A stretch of DNA of 64,000 bases from Macrothele yani (GCA_039090855.1 CM076996.1:51426469-51490468), one strand, 5' to 3'; numbered from the stretch's first letter, positions 22,854 through 34,639 are shown. Translations and numbers: made by a program. The notes: generated from the letters alone by a model not told the origin.

Positions 22854-23166
22854 GTGCTAGGAAAATTCAGAGAAATTTCAGAATATTCAGGAAAACAGAC
22901 TGTAGAAGAGATTTATGTTATTGAAAGATTACAAACCTGTCTACTAGGGAGGCCAACCATACATGTTTTCGGAATGGGTCCAAATTTAGAAAATATCTCT
23001 CTGTTAACCCTCTGAAAGACTTTTCGGAGCTATTTCAAGGCATCGGACTTATTCAGGGCAATTACATTATTAAACTAAAGCCGGATTCAGAACCGCATGC
23101 TATTTCTTTACCACAGAGGACTCCTATTACATTGCTGAAGAAAATTAAAGCAGAAATCAAACATAT
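22854..23166 (+). pseudogene. Gypsy protease and reverse transcriptase start, unit 2
   Basis: Same fragment as in unit 1 (VLGKFREISEYSGKQ to AEIKH), ending at ATAT where the LTR-like insertion begins. A 3-base deletion near 22993 removes part of the AACAAT found in unit 1. Confidence 0.85.
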
Positions 23167-23246
23167 TGTTGTGTTGTCGTGCCGAGCGAGGTTAGAAATT
23201 CCATCGCTTGACACCAATGTTGTGTTTCCTATTCTATAAGCTGCCT

Positions 23247-23466
23247 GCCGCCCCGGTGGCGCAGTGGTCTAAGCAATGGCTTCTGATCATTCGTCCGAAA
23301 GGGGTCCGGGTTTGAATCCCATTGAGGCATTGATGTTGTGTTTGTCTTACGGCACTGGCTCTCTCCCTTCCCTGTAACCAGTGACCCTAAATTAGGGACG
23401 GGCGACTGCTTATAGCCCATTGACTTGCTCACGGTGGTCGTTAAACCTCCAATCAAAAAAAAAAAA
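23247..23466 (+). repeat. SINE in LTR-like insertion, unit 2
   Basis: Target duplication ATAAGCTGCC at 23236-23245 and 23466-23475. The B box is altered (GGTTTGAATCC). Confidence 0.92.
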
Positions 23467-23924
23467 TAAGCTGCCACCAATGTTGTGGTCGCTACCCCCA
23501 ACACGCACCACCAATGTTTAACCTGGCCGAGCTGTTATTTAAAATCCACGATTATGAAAAGTTGTCCTCGACGCGAAGACTGAATTTTTGGGCCAACACT
23601 TAATTAGAGATGACAACATGCATCCGAAAAGATGTCTAGAGACTGCTCTGTCTTCACAGTAGAGAACAATTTAATAGATTATACAAAGACCAACCTGAAA
23701 AGCTACGGCGATTGAAAGGGTCCTTTTTGACAGACATCCAATTTTTAATTCAGAGTTCAGTTCTTAAAAATTGACCAGTCCTATCACTCCAACATGCGAC
23801 AGTTCCGCATCTACTTTTGTAATAGTTCCTCATTAATATCGAGTGCACGATAAGTATAACACAAATAACGCACTTACTAGTCCATGCCGCTGATGTGGTA
23901 TCCAAATAAAAATAGGATTTACCC

Positions 23925-24457
23925 GTGGAGGTTAGGATAATACTCCTGGAGATGACCTGAGTCTCTTAACCATGAAGCCACAAAGTGTGGGAATTTGACG
24001 TTGTTTACATGGTACCTATGTAATTTCGACTGTGTGTAGTTTGGAATTGCGTGGGTTTGGGTTGCAGAAACCGTGTTAATATCAAACCGGAATGAAATAT
24101 ACCTCTTACACGAGTTAAGTTTTCAATTTTAAGTTTATGTTTTGTTTAGAATTCGCACTAAGGTTCGTGTATTTCAATTTAAAATAAAAATGGGAAGGAG
24201 CTTCAAAATATTTAAGAATTTATAAATTCAGCATTTTCTTACACATCGGCAGCCAGTTACGATGAAAAACTGGAAACATTTGCGACAGAAGAAGGCGATT
24301 TGGCCAACACAAATGCATCGCAATAGCCTTGGAAAACGTCAGCTTTCCAACACTTTGACTGCCGTCCCTCACGGTCATAGGCTTCACGCAAAGTGGTACT
24401 GCTCCATTAACAATGATTAACAAAGGCATCTCCAGATTTCTTATTCTAACCTCCTTG
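23925..24457. mobile_element. hAT-type MITE (CAAGG family), unit 2
   Basis: 533 bp, ends GTGGAGGTTAG...CTAACCTCCTTG, without the SINE found in unit 1. Confidence 0.8.
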
Positions 24458-25106
24458 AATTTCCCTTTGTATCGGTGACATCACACAACAACACAAACAT
24501 TCTATGTAACACTGCGATGATTATTACTCTCACTGAGGCGCTTGCCGATCTTTTCTTTACGTTGTCACACATACGTATCACTTTCTTTCTTCCGGACTCG
24601 GCTGCCACAGTGCTGGGGGGGGGATGAAGGAGGTATATTAGCTGTCTTCAAAGTCTCTATCGCTGCAGTGGCTGGGGGTGTAAAGGAGGTATATTAGCTA
24701 TCCGCGGCTCTCTCAGCGTTATTTTCTCTTTCTGGTGAGGGTCAATGGGCCATTTTGCTGGGCATCTCTTTGTTTTCGCACATTACCCGACCTATTGCTC
24801 CATCATGCTCGCTGTTAGGTTTCTATTAATCTGGTATCTCCAGCGTACTCACACGTATCATCAAGTTTACCGCTTTCTTCACTGCAGTACCATCCTTCTT
24901 TCATTTTACGAGTTGCTAAGCTTGTTCCCAATCCCAGGGACACGCTTCATTCGTCCAGAGTGTAGCAGCTCCTTTTTCCAAGTATCTTTACGTCAGACCC
25001 AGAACAGCAACTGCGCTTTCTTTTCTTCTCGTCAGCTTCGAGTGCTGAAATCACGTGTATATATGGACCACACAAAGAGAGCAATGATACTCAAAAATGC
25101 ACTTAA

Positions 25107-25532
25107 GGTGGACGTCAAGTAATTTTGCTTCCTATACTTCCAATGGAAAAACTTCTGTACACATTTTCTTCACGATTAATGCGTTCCCAAGGATGAAAAT
25201 TTGAACATCGATTAAAACAGCTTCATGTTATAACTTAATATTTTCGAAACATAACCATAATTATGCAATCCAACATTTGTTTGTCTACTGACGTCATCAA
25301 AGTACAGATCGGGCCATCTTTTTTCTGGTTTCAACACCACCAAAGGAAAAGTTGTTGATTTTTAATATAATTATGGTTATGTTTTAGAAATATTAAGTAT
25401 TCCAATTTGTAATATGAAGTTATTTTAATCGATGTTCAAATTTTCATCCTTGGGAACACACTAATTGTGAAGGAAATGTGTACAAAATTTTCCCATTGAA
25501 ACTATAGGAAGCAAAATTACTTCACGTCCACC
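25107..25532. mobile_element. TTAA-type MITE, unit 2
   Basis: 426 bp with TTAA at 25103-25106 and 25533-25536; duplicate of the unit 1 copy. Confidence 0.9.
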
Positions 25533-25864
25533 TTAACCGATAGACAAGTTTACGATAATACGCCGACCTCTGTCCCCTTTTTCCATTAAGTTCCTGTAAG
25601 TGGCTTGCAATGTCTCTCTTACGCTATCAAAGATGTTTAGGCTACACGTCGCCCGCGACCTTCATTACCGCTATTTACGACATATCGGGATCAGCGCCCC
25701 GGACCACACAAACCGTGCGAGATTCTTCCCCTTTCTCCCTCTTAACCCCGAATAAAACTTCCTCCGCTCTTTTCCTTTACGATCCCGACAAAGCCCCAAA
25801 ATTAATTAATTCTTAAATAATTCAATACTTCTACCACGCCCATTAATGGGGGTAGATCGTAACA

Positions 25865-26036
25865 ATATGATTGCTCAAGGGGTAATCACATCGATAAATG
25901 AGCCGACTGAATGGTGTTCACCAATTGTGGTCGTTCCAAAAAGTGACGGAGCTGTTAGAATTTGTGGCGACCTAACGGAACTGAATACATGTATCCAGAG
26001 ATAGTCCATCCACTAATTAAAGTTGAATATACTTTG
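25865..26036 (+). pseudogene. Gypsy reverse transcriptase fragment, unit 2
   Basis: Same fragment as 22460-22631, ending in KVEYTL just before the second chimeric SINE. The stop before SIHPL is shared by all units, so it predates the triplication. Confidence 0.9.
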
Positions 26037-26258
26037 GCCGCCCCGGTGGCGCAGTGGTCTAAGCGATGGCCTCTGATCATTCGTCCGAAAGGGGTCCGGG
26101 TTCGAATCCCGGTGAGGCATGGATGTTGTGTATGTCTTACGGCACTGGCTCTCTCTCTCCCTTCCCTGGAACCAGTGCCCCTAAATTAGGGACGGGCGAC
26201 TGCTTATAGCCCATTGAGTTGCTCACGGTGGTCGTTAAACCTTCAATCAAAAAAAAAA
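26037..26258 (+). repeat. Chimeric junction SINE (units 2/3)
   Basis: Left flank AATATACTTTG (SINE B flank), right flank GTGCTAGG (SINE A flank), no target duplication. Nearly identical to the SINE at 22632. Confidence 0.93.
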
Positions 26259-26574
26259 GTGCTAGGAAAATTCAGAGAAATTTCAGAACATTCAGGAAAA
26301 CAGACTGTAGAAGAGATTTATGTTATTGAAAGATTACAAACCTGTCTACTAGGGAGGCCAACCATACATGTTTTCGGAATGGGTCCAAATTTAGAAAACA
26401 ATATCTCTCTGTTAACCCTCTGAAAGACTTTTCGGAGCTATTTCAAGGCCTCGGACTTATTCAGGGCAATTACATTATTAAACTAAAGCCGGATTCAGAA
26501 CCGCATGCTATTTCTTTACCACAGAGGACTCCTATTACATTGCTGAAGAAAATTAAAGCAGAAATCAAACATAT
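26259..26574 (+). pseudogene. Gypsy protease and reverse transcriptase start, unit 3
   Basis: Third copy of the fragment seen at 22854-23166, ending at ATAT (26571-26574). Confidence 0.85.
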
Positions 26575-26654
26575 TGTTGTGTTGTCGTGCCGAGCGAGGT
26601 TAGAAATTCCATCGCTTGACACCAATGTTGTGTTTCCTATTCCATAAGCTGCCT

Positions 26655-26880
26655 GCCGCCCCGGTGGCGCAGTGGTCTAAGCGATGGCCTCTGATCATTC
26701 GTCCGAAAGGGGTCCGGGTTCGAATCCCGGTGAGGCATTGATGTTGTGTTTGTCTTACGGCACTGGCTCTCTCCCTTCCCTGTAACCAGTGACCTTAAAT
26801 TAGGGACGGGCGACTGCTTATAGCCCATTGACTTGCTCACGGTGGTCGTTAAACCTCCAATCAAAAAAAAAAAAAAAAAA
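26655..26880 (+). repeat. SINE in LTR-like insertion, unit 3
   Basis: Full-length copy with an ~18-base A-run, at the same ATAAGCTGCC target as the SINE in unit 2. Confidence 0.92.
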
Positions 26881-27336
26881 AGCTGCCACCAATGTTGTGG
26901 TCGCTACCCCCAACACGCACCACCAATGTTTAACCTGGCCGAGCTGTTATTTAAAATCCACGATTATGAAAAGTTGTCCTCGACGCGAAGACTGAATTTT
27001 TGGGCCAACACTTAATTAGAGATGACAACATGCATCCGAAAAGATGTCTAGAGACTGCTCTGTCTTCACAGTAGAGAACAATTTAATAGATTATACAAAG
27101 ACCAACCTGAAAAGCTACGGCGATTGAAAGGGTCCTTTTTGACAGACATCCAATTTTTAATTCAGAGTTCAGTTCTTAAAAATTGACCAGTCCTATCACT
27201 CCAACATGCGACAGTTCCGCATCTACTTTTGTAATAGTTCCTCATTAATATCGAGTGCACGATAAGTATAACACAAATAACGCACTTACTAGTCCATGCC
27301 GCTGATGTGGTATCCAAATAAAAATAGGATTTACCC

Positions 27337-27869
27337 GTGGAGGTTAGGATAATACTCCTGGAGATGACCTGAGTCTCTTAACCATGAAGCCACAAAGTGT
27401 GGGAATTTGACGTTGTTTACATGGTACCTATGTAATTTCGACTGTGTGTAGTTTGGAATTGCGTGGGTTTGGGTTGCAGAAACCGTGTTAATATCAAACC
27501 GGAATGAAATATACCTCTTACACGAGTTAAGTTTTCAATTTTAAGGTTATGTTTTGTTTAGAATTCGCACTAAGGTTCGTGTATTTCAATTTAAAATAAA
27601 AATGGGAAGGAGCTTCAAAATATTTAAGAATTTATAAATTCAGCATTTTCTTCCACATCGGCAGCCAGTTACGATGAAAAACTGGAAACATTTGCGACAG
27701 AAGAAGGCGATTTGGCCAACACAAATGCATCGCAATAGCCTTGGAAAACATCAGCTTTCCAACACTTTGACTGCCGTCCCTCACTCTTATAGGCTTCTCG
27801 CAAAGTGGTACTGCTCCATTAACAATGATTAACAAAGGCATCTCCAGATTTCTTATTCTAACCTCCTTG
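27337..27869. mobile_element. hAT-type MITE (CAAGG family), unit 3
   Basis: 533 bp, same ends as the unit 2 copy, with several private substitutions near 27785. Confidence 0.8.
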
Positions 27870-28520
27870 AATTTCCCTTTGTATCGGTGACATCACACAA
27901 TAACACAAACATTCTATGGAACACTGCGATGATTATTACTCTCGCTGAGGCGCTTGCCGATCTTTTCTTTACGTTGTCACACATACGTATCACTTTCTTT
28001 CTTCCGGACTCGGCTGCCGCAGTGCTGGGGGGGGGGTGATGAAGGAGGTATATTAGCTGTCTTCAAAGTCTCTATCGCTGCAGTGGCTGGGGGTGTAAAG
28101 GAGGTATATTAGCTATCCGCGGCTCTCTCAGCGTTATTTTCTCTTTCTGGTGAGGGTCAATGGGCCATTTTGCTGGGCATCTCTTTGTTTTCGCACATTA
28201 CCCGACCTATTGCTCCATCATGCTCGCTGTTAGGTTTCTATTAATCTGGTATCTCCAGCGTACTCACACGTATCATCAAGTTTACCGCTTTCTTCACTGC
28301 AGTACCATCCTTCTTTCATTTTACGAGTTGCTAAGCTTGTTCCCAATCCCAGGGACACGCTTCATTCGTCCAGAGTGTAGCAGCTCCTTTTTCAAGTATC
28401 TTTACGTCAGACCCAGAACAGCAACTGCGCTTTCTTTTCTTCTCGTCAGCTTCGAGTGCTGAAATCACGTGTATATATGGACCACACAAATAGAGCAATG
28501 ATACTCAAAAATGCACTTAA

Positions 28521-28946
28521 GGTGGACGTCAAGTAATTTTGCTTCCTATACTTCCAATGGAAAAACTTCTGTACACATTTTCTTCACGATTAATGCGTTC
28601 CCAAGGATGAAAATTTGAACATCGATTAAAACAGCTTCATGTTATAACTTAATATTTTCGAAACATAACCATAATTATGCAATCTAACATTTTTTTGTCT
28701 ACTGACGTCATCAAAGTACAGATCGGGCCATCTTTTTTCTGGTTTCAACACCACCAAAGGAAAAGCTGTTGATTTTTAATATAATTATGGTTATGTTTTA
28801 GAAATATTAAGTATTCCAATTTGTAATATGAAGTTATTTTAATCGATGTTCAAATTTTCATTCTTGGGAACACACTAATTGTGAAGGAAATGTGTACAAA
28901 ATTTTCCCATTGAAACTATAGGAAGCAAAATTATTTCACGTCCACC
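28521..28946. mobile_element. TTAA-type MITE, unit 3
   Basis: 426 bp with TTAA at 28517-28520 and 28947-28950. Confidence 0.9.
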
Positions 28947-29278
28947 TTAACCGATAGACAAGTTTACGATAATACGCCGACCTCTGTCCCCTTTTTCCAT
29001 TAAGTTCCTGTAAGTGGCTTGCAATGTCTCTCTTACGCTATCAAAGATGTTTAGGCTACACGTCGCCCGCGACCTTCATTACCGCTATTTACGACATATC
29101 GGGATCAGCGCCCCGGACCACACAAACCGTGCGAGATTCCTCCCCTTTCTCCCTCTTAACCCCGAATAAAACTTCCTCCGCTCTTTTCCTTTACGATCCC
29201 GACAAAGCCCCAAAATTAATTAATTCTTAAATAATTCAATACTTCTAATACGCCCATTAATGGGGGTAGATCGTAACA

Positions 29279-29450
29279 ATATGATTGCTCAAGGGGTAAT
29301 CACATCGATAAATGAGCCGACTGAATGGTGTTCACCAATTGTGGTCGTTCCAAAAAGTGACGGAGCTGTTAGAATTTGTGGCGACCTAACGGAACTGAAT
29401 ACATGTATCCAGAGATAGTCCATCCACTACCTAAAGTTGAATATACTTTG
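29279..29450 (+). pseudogene. Gypsy reverse transcriptase fragment, unit 3
   Basis: Third copy of the palm-entry fragment, up to VEYTL; the frame continues beyond SINE B at 29684. Confidence 0.9.
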
Positions 29451-29673
29451 GCCGCCCCGAAGGCGCAGTGGTCTTAGCGATGGCCTCTGATCATTCGTCC
29501 GTAAGGGGTCCGGGTTTGAATCCCGGTGAGGCATTGATGTCGTGTTTGTCTTACGACACTGGCTCTCTCCCTTCCCTGGAACCAGTGCCCCTAAATTAGG
29601 GACGGGCGACTGCTTATAGCCCATTGAGTTGCTCATGGTGGTCGTTAAACCTTCAATCCAAAAAGATATATAT
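29451..29673 (+). repeat. SINE B in gypsy reverse transcriptase
   Basis: Matching target duplication ATATACTTTG at 29441-29450 and 29674-29683, with a (TA)n stretch after the A-run. The matched flanks identify it as the original right-hand SINE of the recombination that built the array. Confidence 0.93.
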
Positions 29674-29683
29674 ATATACTTTG

Positions 29684-31074
29684 TCACATCTGGCGGGAGC
29701 AAAAATATTCACGAAGTTGGATGCTTATTCTGGCTTTTGGCAGATTCCCTTAGATTATGAGTCTTCCAGATTGACAACATTTATTACTCGCTTTGGGAGG
29801 CACCGGTTTTTGAGATTACCGTTTGGCATCTCTTCGGCACCAGAATATTTTCAACGTAGAATAAATCGAATTTTAGAAGGTACTGATGGTGTTATGTGCC
29901 ATACGGATGACATTTTGGTATGGGGCCGAGACCAAACGAAACATGATCATCGTCTTCAAAGAGTACTTCTGAAATTACTCTGAACGAAAGCAAATGCAAG
30001 TTTTTGGCATCGAAAATTAAATTTCTTAGCCATATATTTGATGTGAATGAAATTCATCCAGATGATGATAAAGTTGCTGCAATTCAGAACTTCAAACCAC
30101 CTTCCAATAAAAAGGAACTCAAACGACTTTTGGGTATGAGCAACTATTTAGCTAAATTCGTAGAAAATTATGCCACACTTCTCGCTCCGTTAATTTCCCA
30201 CTCAGTCATAAAAATGAGTTTGTTTGGGATCAACTACAGCAAAAAGCATTTGAAAATTGGAACACTTCTTTCATCAAAACCAGTTCTTAAGATATTTGAT
30301 CCAAATATGACTTCGTCACTGGTGATGCCTCTCTATATGGATTAATAGCAACACTAAAGCAGGGAAATGAGAAAGGAGAGAGTCATGTTATTGCCTATGT
30401 CTCAAGAACTTTAACACCAACAGAAAAGAGGTACGCTCAGATAGGGAAGAAAGCTCTTGCTCTGGTGTGGAGATGCGAAAATGTTCGTGACTACCTTACG
30501 GGAAGTCAATTCAAATTAGAAACTGACCATAAACCTCTTATTCCTATATTCTCAAGGAAAAAAAGTGGATGATCTATCGCCTCGAATTCAAAGATTGCGT
30601 CTTCGTATGTTGAGATAATCCTATACAATATTTTACACTTCTGACAAGGATTTACTTGCTGCAGATGTATTGTGTCGTAATCCTCTACCTCACATTCCAG
30701 GTACAGATGACTTGGAAAGTGAAATTAGTTCCTACGTGGGAATAGTAACCTCAGTTTTACCTGCAACGTTTAATAGACTACAAGAATTGCAGAAGGAACA
30801 ACGAGATGACGCTGCATAAAAAAAATACTATTTGAGTGTTTAATCAACTGCTGGCCAGAACATAAGAAGGTACATTTGGAATGTCTACCTTATTGGCAAC
30901 ACAGATATGAAATAACTTTACAAAATGGGCTACTGACGAGAGGATGCCGCATCATCATACCCCACTCTCAGCAAAGAAAGGTGTTAAACCAAATATATGA
31001 CGGACATTTGGGTATTACAAAATGCCATGCACCGGCTAAGAATTCTGTTTACTAGCCTCACATAAGCAAATAAA
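29684..31074 (+). pseudogene. Gypsy reverse transcriptase, RNase H and H2C2 region
   Basis: Reverse transcriptase motif A (LDAYSGFWQIPL), LPFGISSAPEYFQRR and motif C CHTDDILV (29900 onward; His in place of Tyr is usual for this group). After a frameshift near 29980 come the thumb (KKELKRLLGMSNYLAKF) and RNase H with ETDHKPL, in a further frame. The start of the zinc-binding region (DGHLGITKCHAP) is cut by the Tc1 element at 31077. At least three frame changes and several stops. Confidence 0.88.
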
Positions 31075-31076
31075 TA

Positions 31077-32522
31077 CACTGACGGGAAAAAAATCCCAAC
31101 ACCACGAAAAAATAGTTGTAGAGGAATGAAATGGCGGCAATACATTTGTATAGGTAACATATTTAATCGATTAAGGTTTCAAGATCACAGCTTATTGTAA
31201 GCGCGAGAAGAGCCATTTTAAATGTGAAATGCTGGTACATTAATAACCGGTGTAACCGCCAGAATGTTGAATGCAAGCACACAAACGTTCATGCATTGTG
31301 CCGTACAGGTGCTGGATGTCAGTTTGTGGGATGGAGTTCCATGCCTGTTGCACTTGGTCGGTCAATACGGGGAACGGTTAATGCTGGTTGGGGGTGACGC
31401 TGGAGTTGTCGTCCAATGGTGTCCCATACGTGCTCGATTGGTGAAAGATCTGGTGATCTAGCAGGCCACGGCAACATGTCGACACTCTGTAGAGCATGTT
31501 GGGTTACAACAGCGGTATGCGGGCGAGCGTTATCCTGTTGGAAAACACCCTCTGGAAGGCTGTTCATGAATGGCAGCACAACAGGTTGAATCGCCAGACC
31601 GACGTACAACTGTGCCGTCAGGGTGCGTGGGATAACCACGAGAGTGCTCCTGCTGTCATAGGAAATTGTTCCCCAGACCATAACTCCAGGTGTAGGTCCA
31701 GTGTGTCTCGGCCGCAGACAGGTTGGTTGCAAGCGCTCACCTGGGTGCATGCGCTCACCTGGCTGCCTTCTAACCAACACACGACCATCACTGGCACCTA
31801 AGCAGAACCGGCTTTCATCAGAAAACACAACAGATCTCCACTCCGTCCTCCAATGAGCTCTAGCTTGACACCACTGATGTCGCAAACGGCAGTGGTTTGG
31901 AGTAAGTGGACTGCACGCTACAGGGCGTCTGTCTCGGAGCTGTCCTTCAAGTAACCGATTTGTAACAGTTTGTTGTGTCACTGTGGTGGCAACTGCAGCT
32001 TGAATTACTGCCGCAGACGCGGTACGATGCGCCACGGCCATACGCCGTACACGGCGGTCTTCCCTCTCAGTAGTGCCACGTGGCCTGCCGGAACCCGGTC
32101 TTCTTGAGGCAGTACCTTCCCTTGACCACCGCTGCCAACAATCATGCACAGTGGCTATATTCCTGCCAAGTCGTTCTGCAATATTGCGGAAAGAAAATCC
32201 ACCTTCTCGTAGCCCTATTACACGACCTCGTTCAAACTCCGTGAGCTGTTGATAATGGCTTCTTCGTCTTTTTTAAGGCATTCTTGACTAACATCAACAC
32301 CCTACGTCGAATCTCAACGATAACTAACGCTCACGGACGTTACAGCGCGTATTTACAGCAAACCTGCTTTGCATGTTCCGAGGGGCGTTACTAGCGCCAC
32401 ACGTATGCGCCGAGCGCGAAATTTGCATAGACGTCATCTTACAGATGTACTCTCACCGCCTACCTAACTGTCGTTTATCTAACACAACCCCTTCTTGGTG
32501 TTGGGATTTTTTCCCGTCAGTG
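31077..32522 (-). mobile_element. Tc1-like element, near full length
   Basis: Inverted terminal repeats of ~27 bp start CACTGACGGGAAAAAA and reach the CCCAACACCA block; TA flanks both ends (31075-31076 and 32523-32524). Length 1,446 bp, normal for Tc1 elements. It splits the gypsy element between its zinc-binding region and integrase, so it is younger than the gypsy element. Confidence 0.95.
31319..32281 (-). pseudogene. Tc1-like transposase, single early stop
   Basis: Almost complete transposase that would cut and rejoin DNA at the element's terminal repeats. Reading from the ATG at 32281, codon 3 is TAA; after that the frame is open to 31319. Helix-turn-helix region: LTEFERGRVIGLREGG to VHDCWQRW; linker RRPGSGRPRGTTEREDRR. 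Catalytic residues: Asp in FSDESRF, Asp in FQQDNARPH, Glu in SPIEHVWD, with 32 residues between the second Asp and the Glu rather than the usual 34. A start downstream of the stop would lose part of the DNA-binding region, so I treat it as a lightly damaged pseudogene. Confidence 0.88.
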
Positions 32523-32524
32523 TA

Positions 32525-33483
32525 GAAGAAATGGTGAAAAAATATAAGTCATGTGTGCAAGAGTCCACTAGCCGACATCAGCCACTTATGGCAACAAAAT
32601 TTCCGGAGATACCCTGGAAAGTGGTTGGAATGGACTTATTCAAACTGGAAGCATCTTGGTATCTACTAATAGTGGATTACTATTTTCGATATCCTGAAGT
32701 TGCGCGCTTGGACAGACTCAATACAACAGAAGTCATGTTCCGTTGTAAATCCATTTTGGCAAGATATGGTGTGCCAGAAATTGTGCGGTCTGACAATGGA
32801 CCTCAGTTTGAGCCTCTGAAAAACTCGGAGTTTTCAAAGTTCTCTCGCACATATGGATTTCATCATGCGACATCGAGTCCATATTTTTCACAAAGTAATT
32901 GATTCGTAGAATCTATGGTCAAAGTTGTAAAGCAGATTTATAAAAAATCATCTGATCAGTATTTAGCACTGATGTCATGATGTCATACCGAGCTACACCT
33001 TTACCCAATGGTTACAGCCCAGCAGAACTTTTGATGAATCAAAAAATTTAAACGACTGCACCTGTTGATAACTCCTAGCTCCAGCCTTCCTTAGTGAATC
33101 AAACTATGCTTCAACAGAGGGAGGAGGAAAGGGTAAATGCACAAAGGAAATCTTTTAATAGATCTCATGGAGTTCGTGACCTCCGAGATCTCTATCCTGG
33201 GGAGAGTGTCTGGCTAATAAATGAAAGGGTATTTGGGACTGTGAAGAGAACAGCTGAAACTTCAAGGTCCTGTATTGTACGCACAGGAGACCGGACATTC
33301 CGACGAATTAGGAAGCATCTCACCCCTATGGCTGAAAACTTCAGGCCTGTGCAGGATAATCCTAGAGTTCCAAAAGACATTCCTAATCCAAAGGACACTC
33401 CGCAGAGTTCATATGTTACAAGAAGTGGAAGAGCTGTACAATGTACATCCCCCTTCGAAACTTGATTTATAAAGGAAGGTAGA
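32525..33483 (+). pseudogene. Gypsy integrase and C-terminal polyprotein
   Basis: Begins in the zinc-binding tail (VEEMVKKYKSC). The catalytic core has GMDLFK (Asp), VRSDNGPQF (Asp) and, after an in-frame stop at QSN, FVESMVK (Glu). A frameshift follows, then RATPLPNGYSPAELL and the C-terminal region to 33465 (FRRIRKHLTP...). A purine tract (AAAGGAAGGTAGA) just before 33484 is the expected polypurine primer site. Confidence 0.88.
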
Positions 33484-33667
33484 TGTGGAGCAAGTTATCT
33501 ATAACTGCCGACTAACCGTAACCGGCAAAGGGGGTTTGTTTATGTGCTCCGACGAGAGAAGGAGACTATTGGAATCTAAAGATGTACGCGTGAGTTCCTG
33601 TATGTGTAGTAAATTCCAATAAAGCTGTGTCTTCTAAGCTTCTGTATTTCATAAGGTCAATACCACA
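33484..33667 (+). mobile_element. Gypsy 3' LTR (184 bp)
   Basis: Starts TGTGGAGCAAG and ends CAATACCACA, with inverted TGTGG/CCACA ends and AATAAA at 33618-33623. It directly follows a polypurine tract. No matching 5' LTR is in the window. Boundaries are read from structure alone. Confidence 0.75.
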
Positions 33668-34080
33668 GTTTTTATGTGCTAGATGTATACACACTAATGC
33701 TATGAATGATTTTAAATCCAGCTTTTCATAAAATTTATCTAAGATACATAAAATTTATATGAGTATCATTGCCTTCAACTGTCCGCTTGTTAAGTTATTA
33801 ACACACAGGCAAAATCTCTACAACATTCCTATATTTTGATGATACCACAAACAACTGTGCATAGTTTCTGCTGCTTTGGGTGAGTCAAAAGTACAGGGAC
33901 CATAAATCTCGCCACGTTTACATGGCATTTCTGGTTAAATATAAACTTCGTCCATAGGTCAATACACCACCACCACCACTTTGCAATAAATTCTTGTTTT
34001 CTTTCCAAATATCCAGTGTAACTATTAACTAAACGGGAAGTATGGTTTGGTTCCAGTAACGCCGATAGTTTTTTTTTGCC
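33668..34080. other. Gene-free stretch
   Basis: AT-rich sequence between the gypsy LTR and the next SINE; nothing recognisable. Confidence 0.4.
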
Positions 34081-34094
34081 AATCGTTATAAAAT

Positions 34095-34310
34095 GCCGCC
34101 CCGGTGGCGCAGTGGTCTAAGGCGCTGGCCTCTGATCATTCGTCCGTAAGGGGTCCGGGTTCGAATCCCGGTCAGGCATGGATGTTGTGTTTGTCTTACG
34201 GCACTGGCTCTCTCCCTTCCCTGGAACCAGTGACCCTAAATTAGGGACGGGCGACTGCTTATAGCCCATTGAGTTGCTCACGGTGGTCGTTAAACCTCCA
34301 ATCAAAAAAA
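34095..34310 (+). repeat. SINE, full length
   Basis: Target duplication AATCGTTATAA at 34081-34091 and 34311-34321. Both A and B boxes are intact. Confidence 0.94.
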
Positions 34311-34354
34311 AATCGTTATAACACTATTTGTTCAACAAATATCAACGCGCGCAC

Positions 34355-34563
34355 TTTTTTCTGATTGAAGGTTTAACGACCACCGTGAGCAACTCAATGG
34401 GCTATAAGCAGTCACCTGTCCCTAATTGAGAGCCAATGGTTCCAGGGAAGGTAGAGAGCCAGTGCCGTAAGACAAACACAACATCCATGCCTCACGGAAT
34501 TCGAACCCCTCCCTGACGAATGGTCAGAAGCCATCGCTTAGACCACTGCGCCACCGGGGCGGC
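34355..34563 (-). repeat. SINE, diverged
   Basis: Complete outline in reverse, but several deletions in the B-box region and substitutions in the body. Flanking GCGCGCAC and GCCCACAC may be a decayed target duplication. Confidence 0.9.
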
Positions 34564-34639
34564 GCCCACACGCTTTCATTAAACACTTCCGGTACCAAAG
34601 ATATCTAACTAATCACAACGAATTGTGTAAAAATAGTAC

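Larger units (their letters stand above)
23167..25864. mobile_element. LTR-like insertion, unit 2
   Basis: Duplicate of 19325-22459 with the same TGTTGTG...GTAACA ends and ATAT on both sides (23163-23166 and 25865-25868). Confidence 0.7.
22632..26036. repeat. Tandem segmental unit 2 of 3
   Basis: A 3,405-bp unit with the same order as unit 1 but a single SINE at the ATAAGCTGCC site and none in the CAAGG MITE. Shares derived changes with unit 3 (for example AATTAATTAATTC near 25803). Confidence 0.93.
26575..29278. mobile_element. LTR-like insertion, unit 3
   Basis: Third copy, flanked by ATAT at 26571-26574 and 29279-29282. Confidence 0.7.
26037..29450. repeat. Tandem segmental unit 3 of 3
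   Basis: A 3,414-bp unit collinear with unit 2. It differs by scattered substitutions (for example 27785-27795), so the array is real sequence and not a collapsed or repeated read. Confidence 0.93.
18440..33667 (+). mobile_element. Degenerate, internally triplicated Ty3/gypsy retrotransposon
   Basis: Gypsy polyprotein pieces appear in order: protease, reverse transcriptase, RNase H, zinc-binding H2C2 region, integrase and a 3' LTR. The 5' LTR and gag are absent, lost at the Tc1 junction at 18437. Sequence style (LLGRPTI, CHTDD, SDNGPQF) fits the K02A2.6-like gypsy group common in invertebrates. The element is interrupted by an LTR-like insertion, several SINEs and a Tc1 element. The segment from protease to reverse transcriptase is present three times in tandem. 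Nothing here can be active. Confidence 0.9.
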
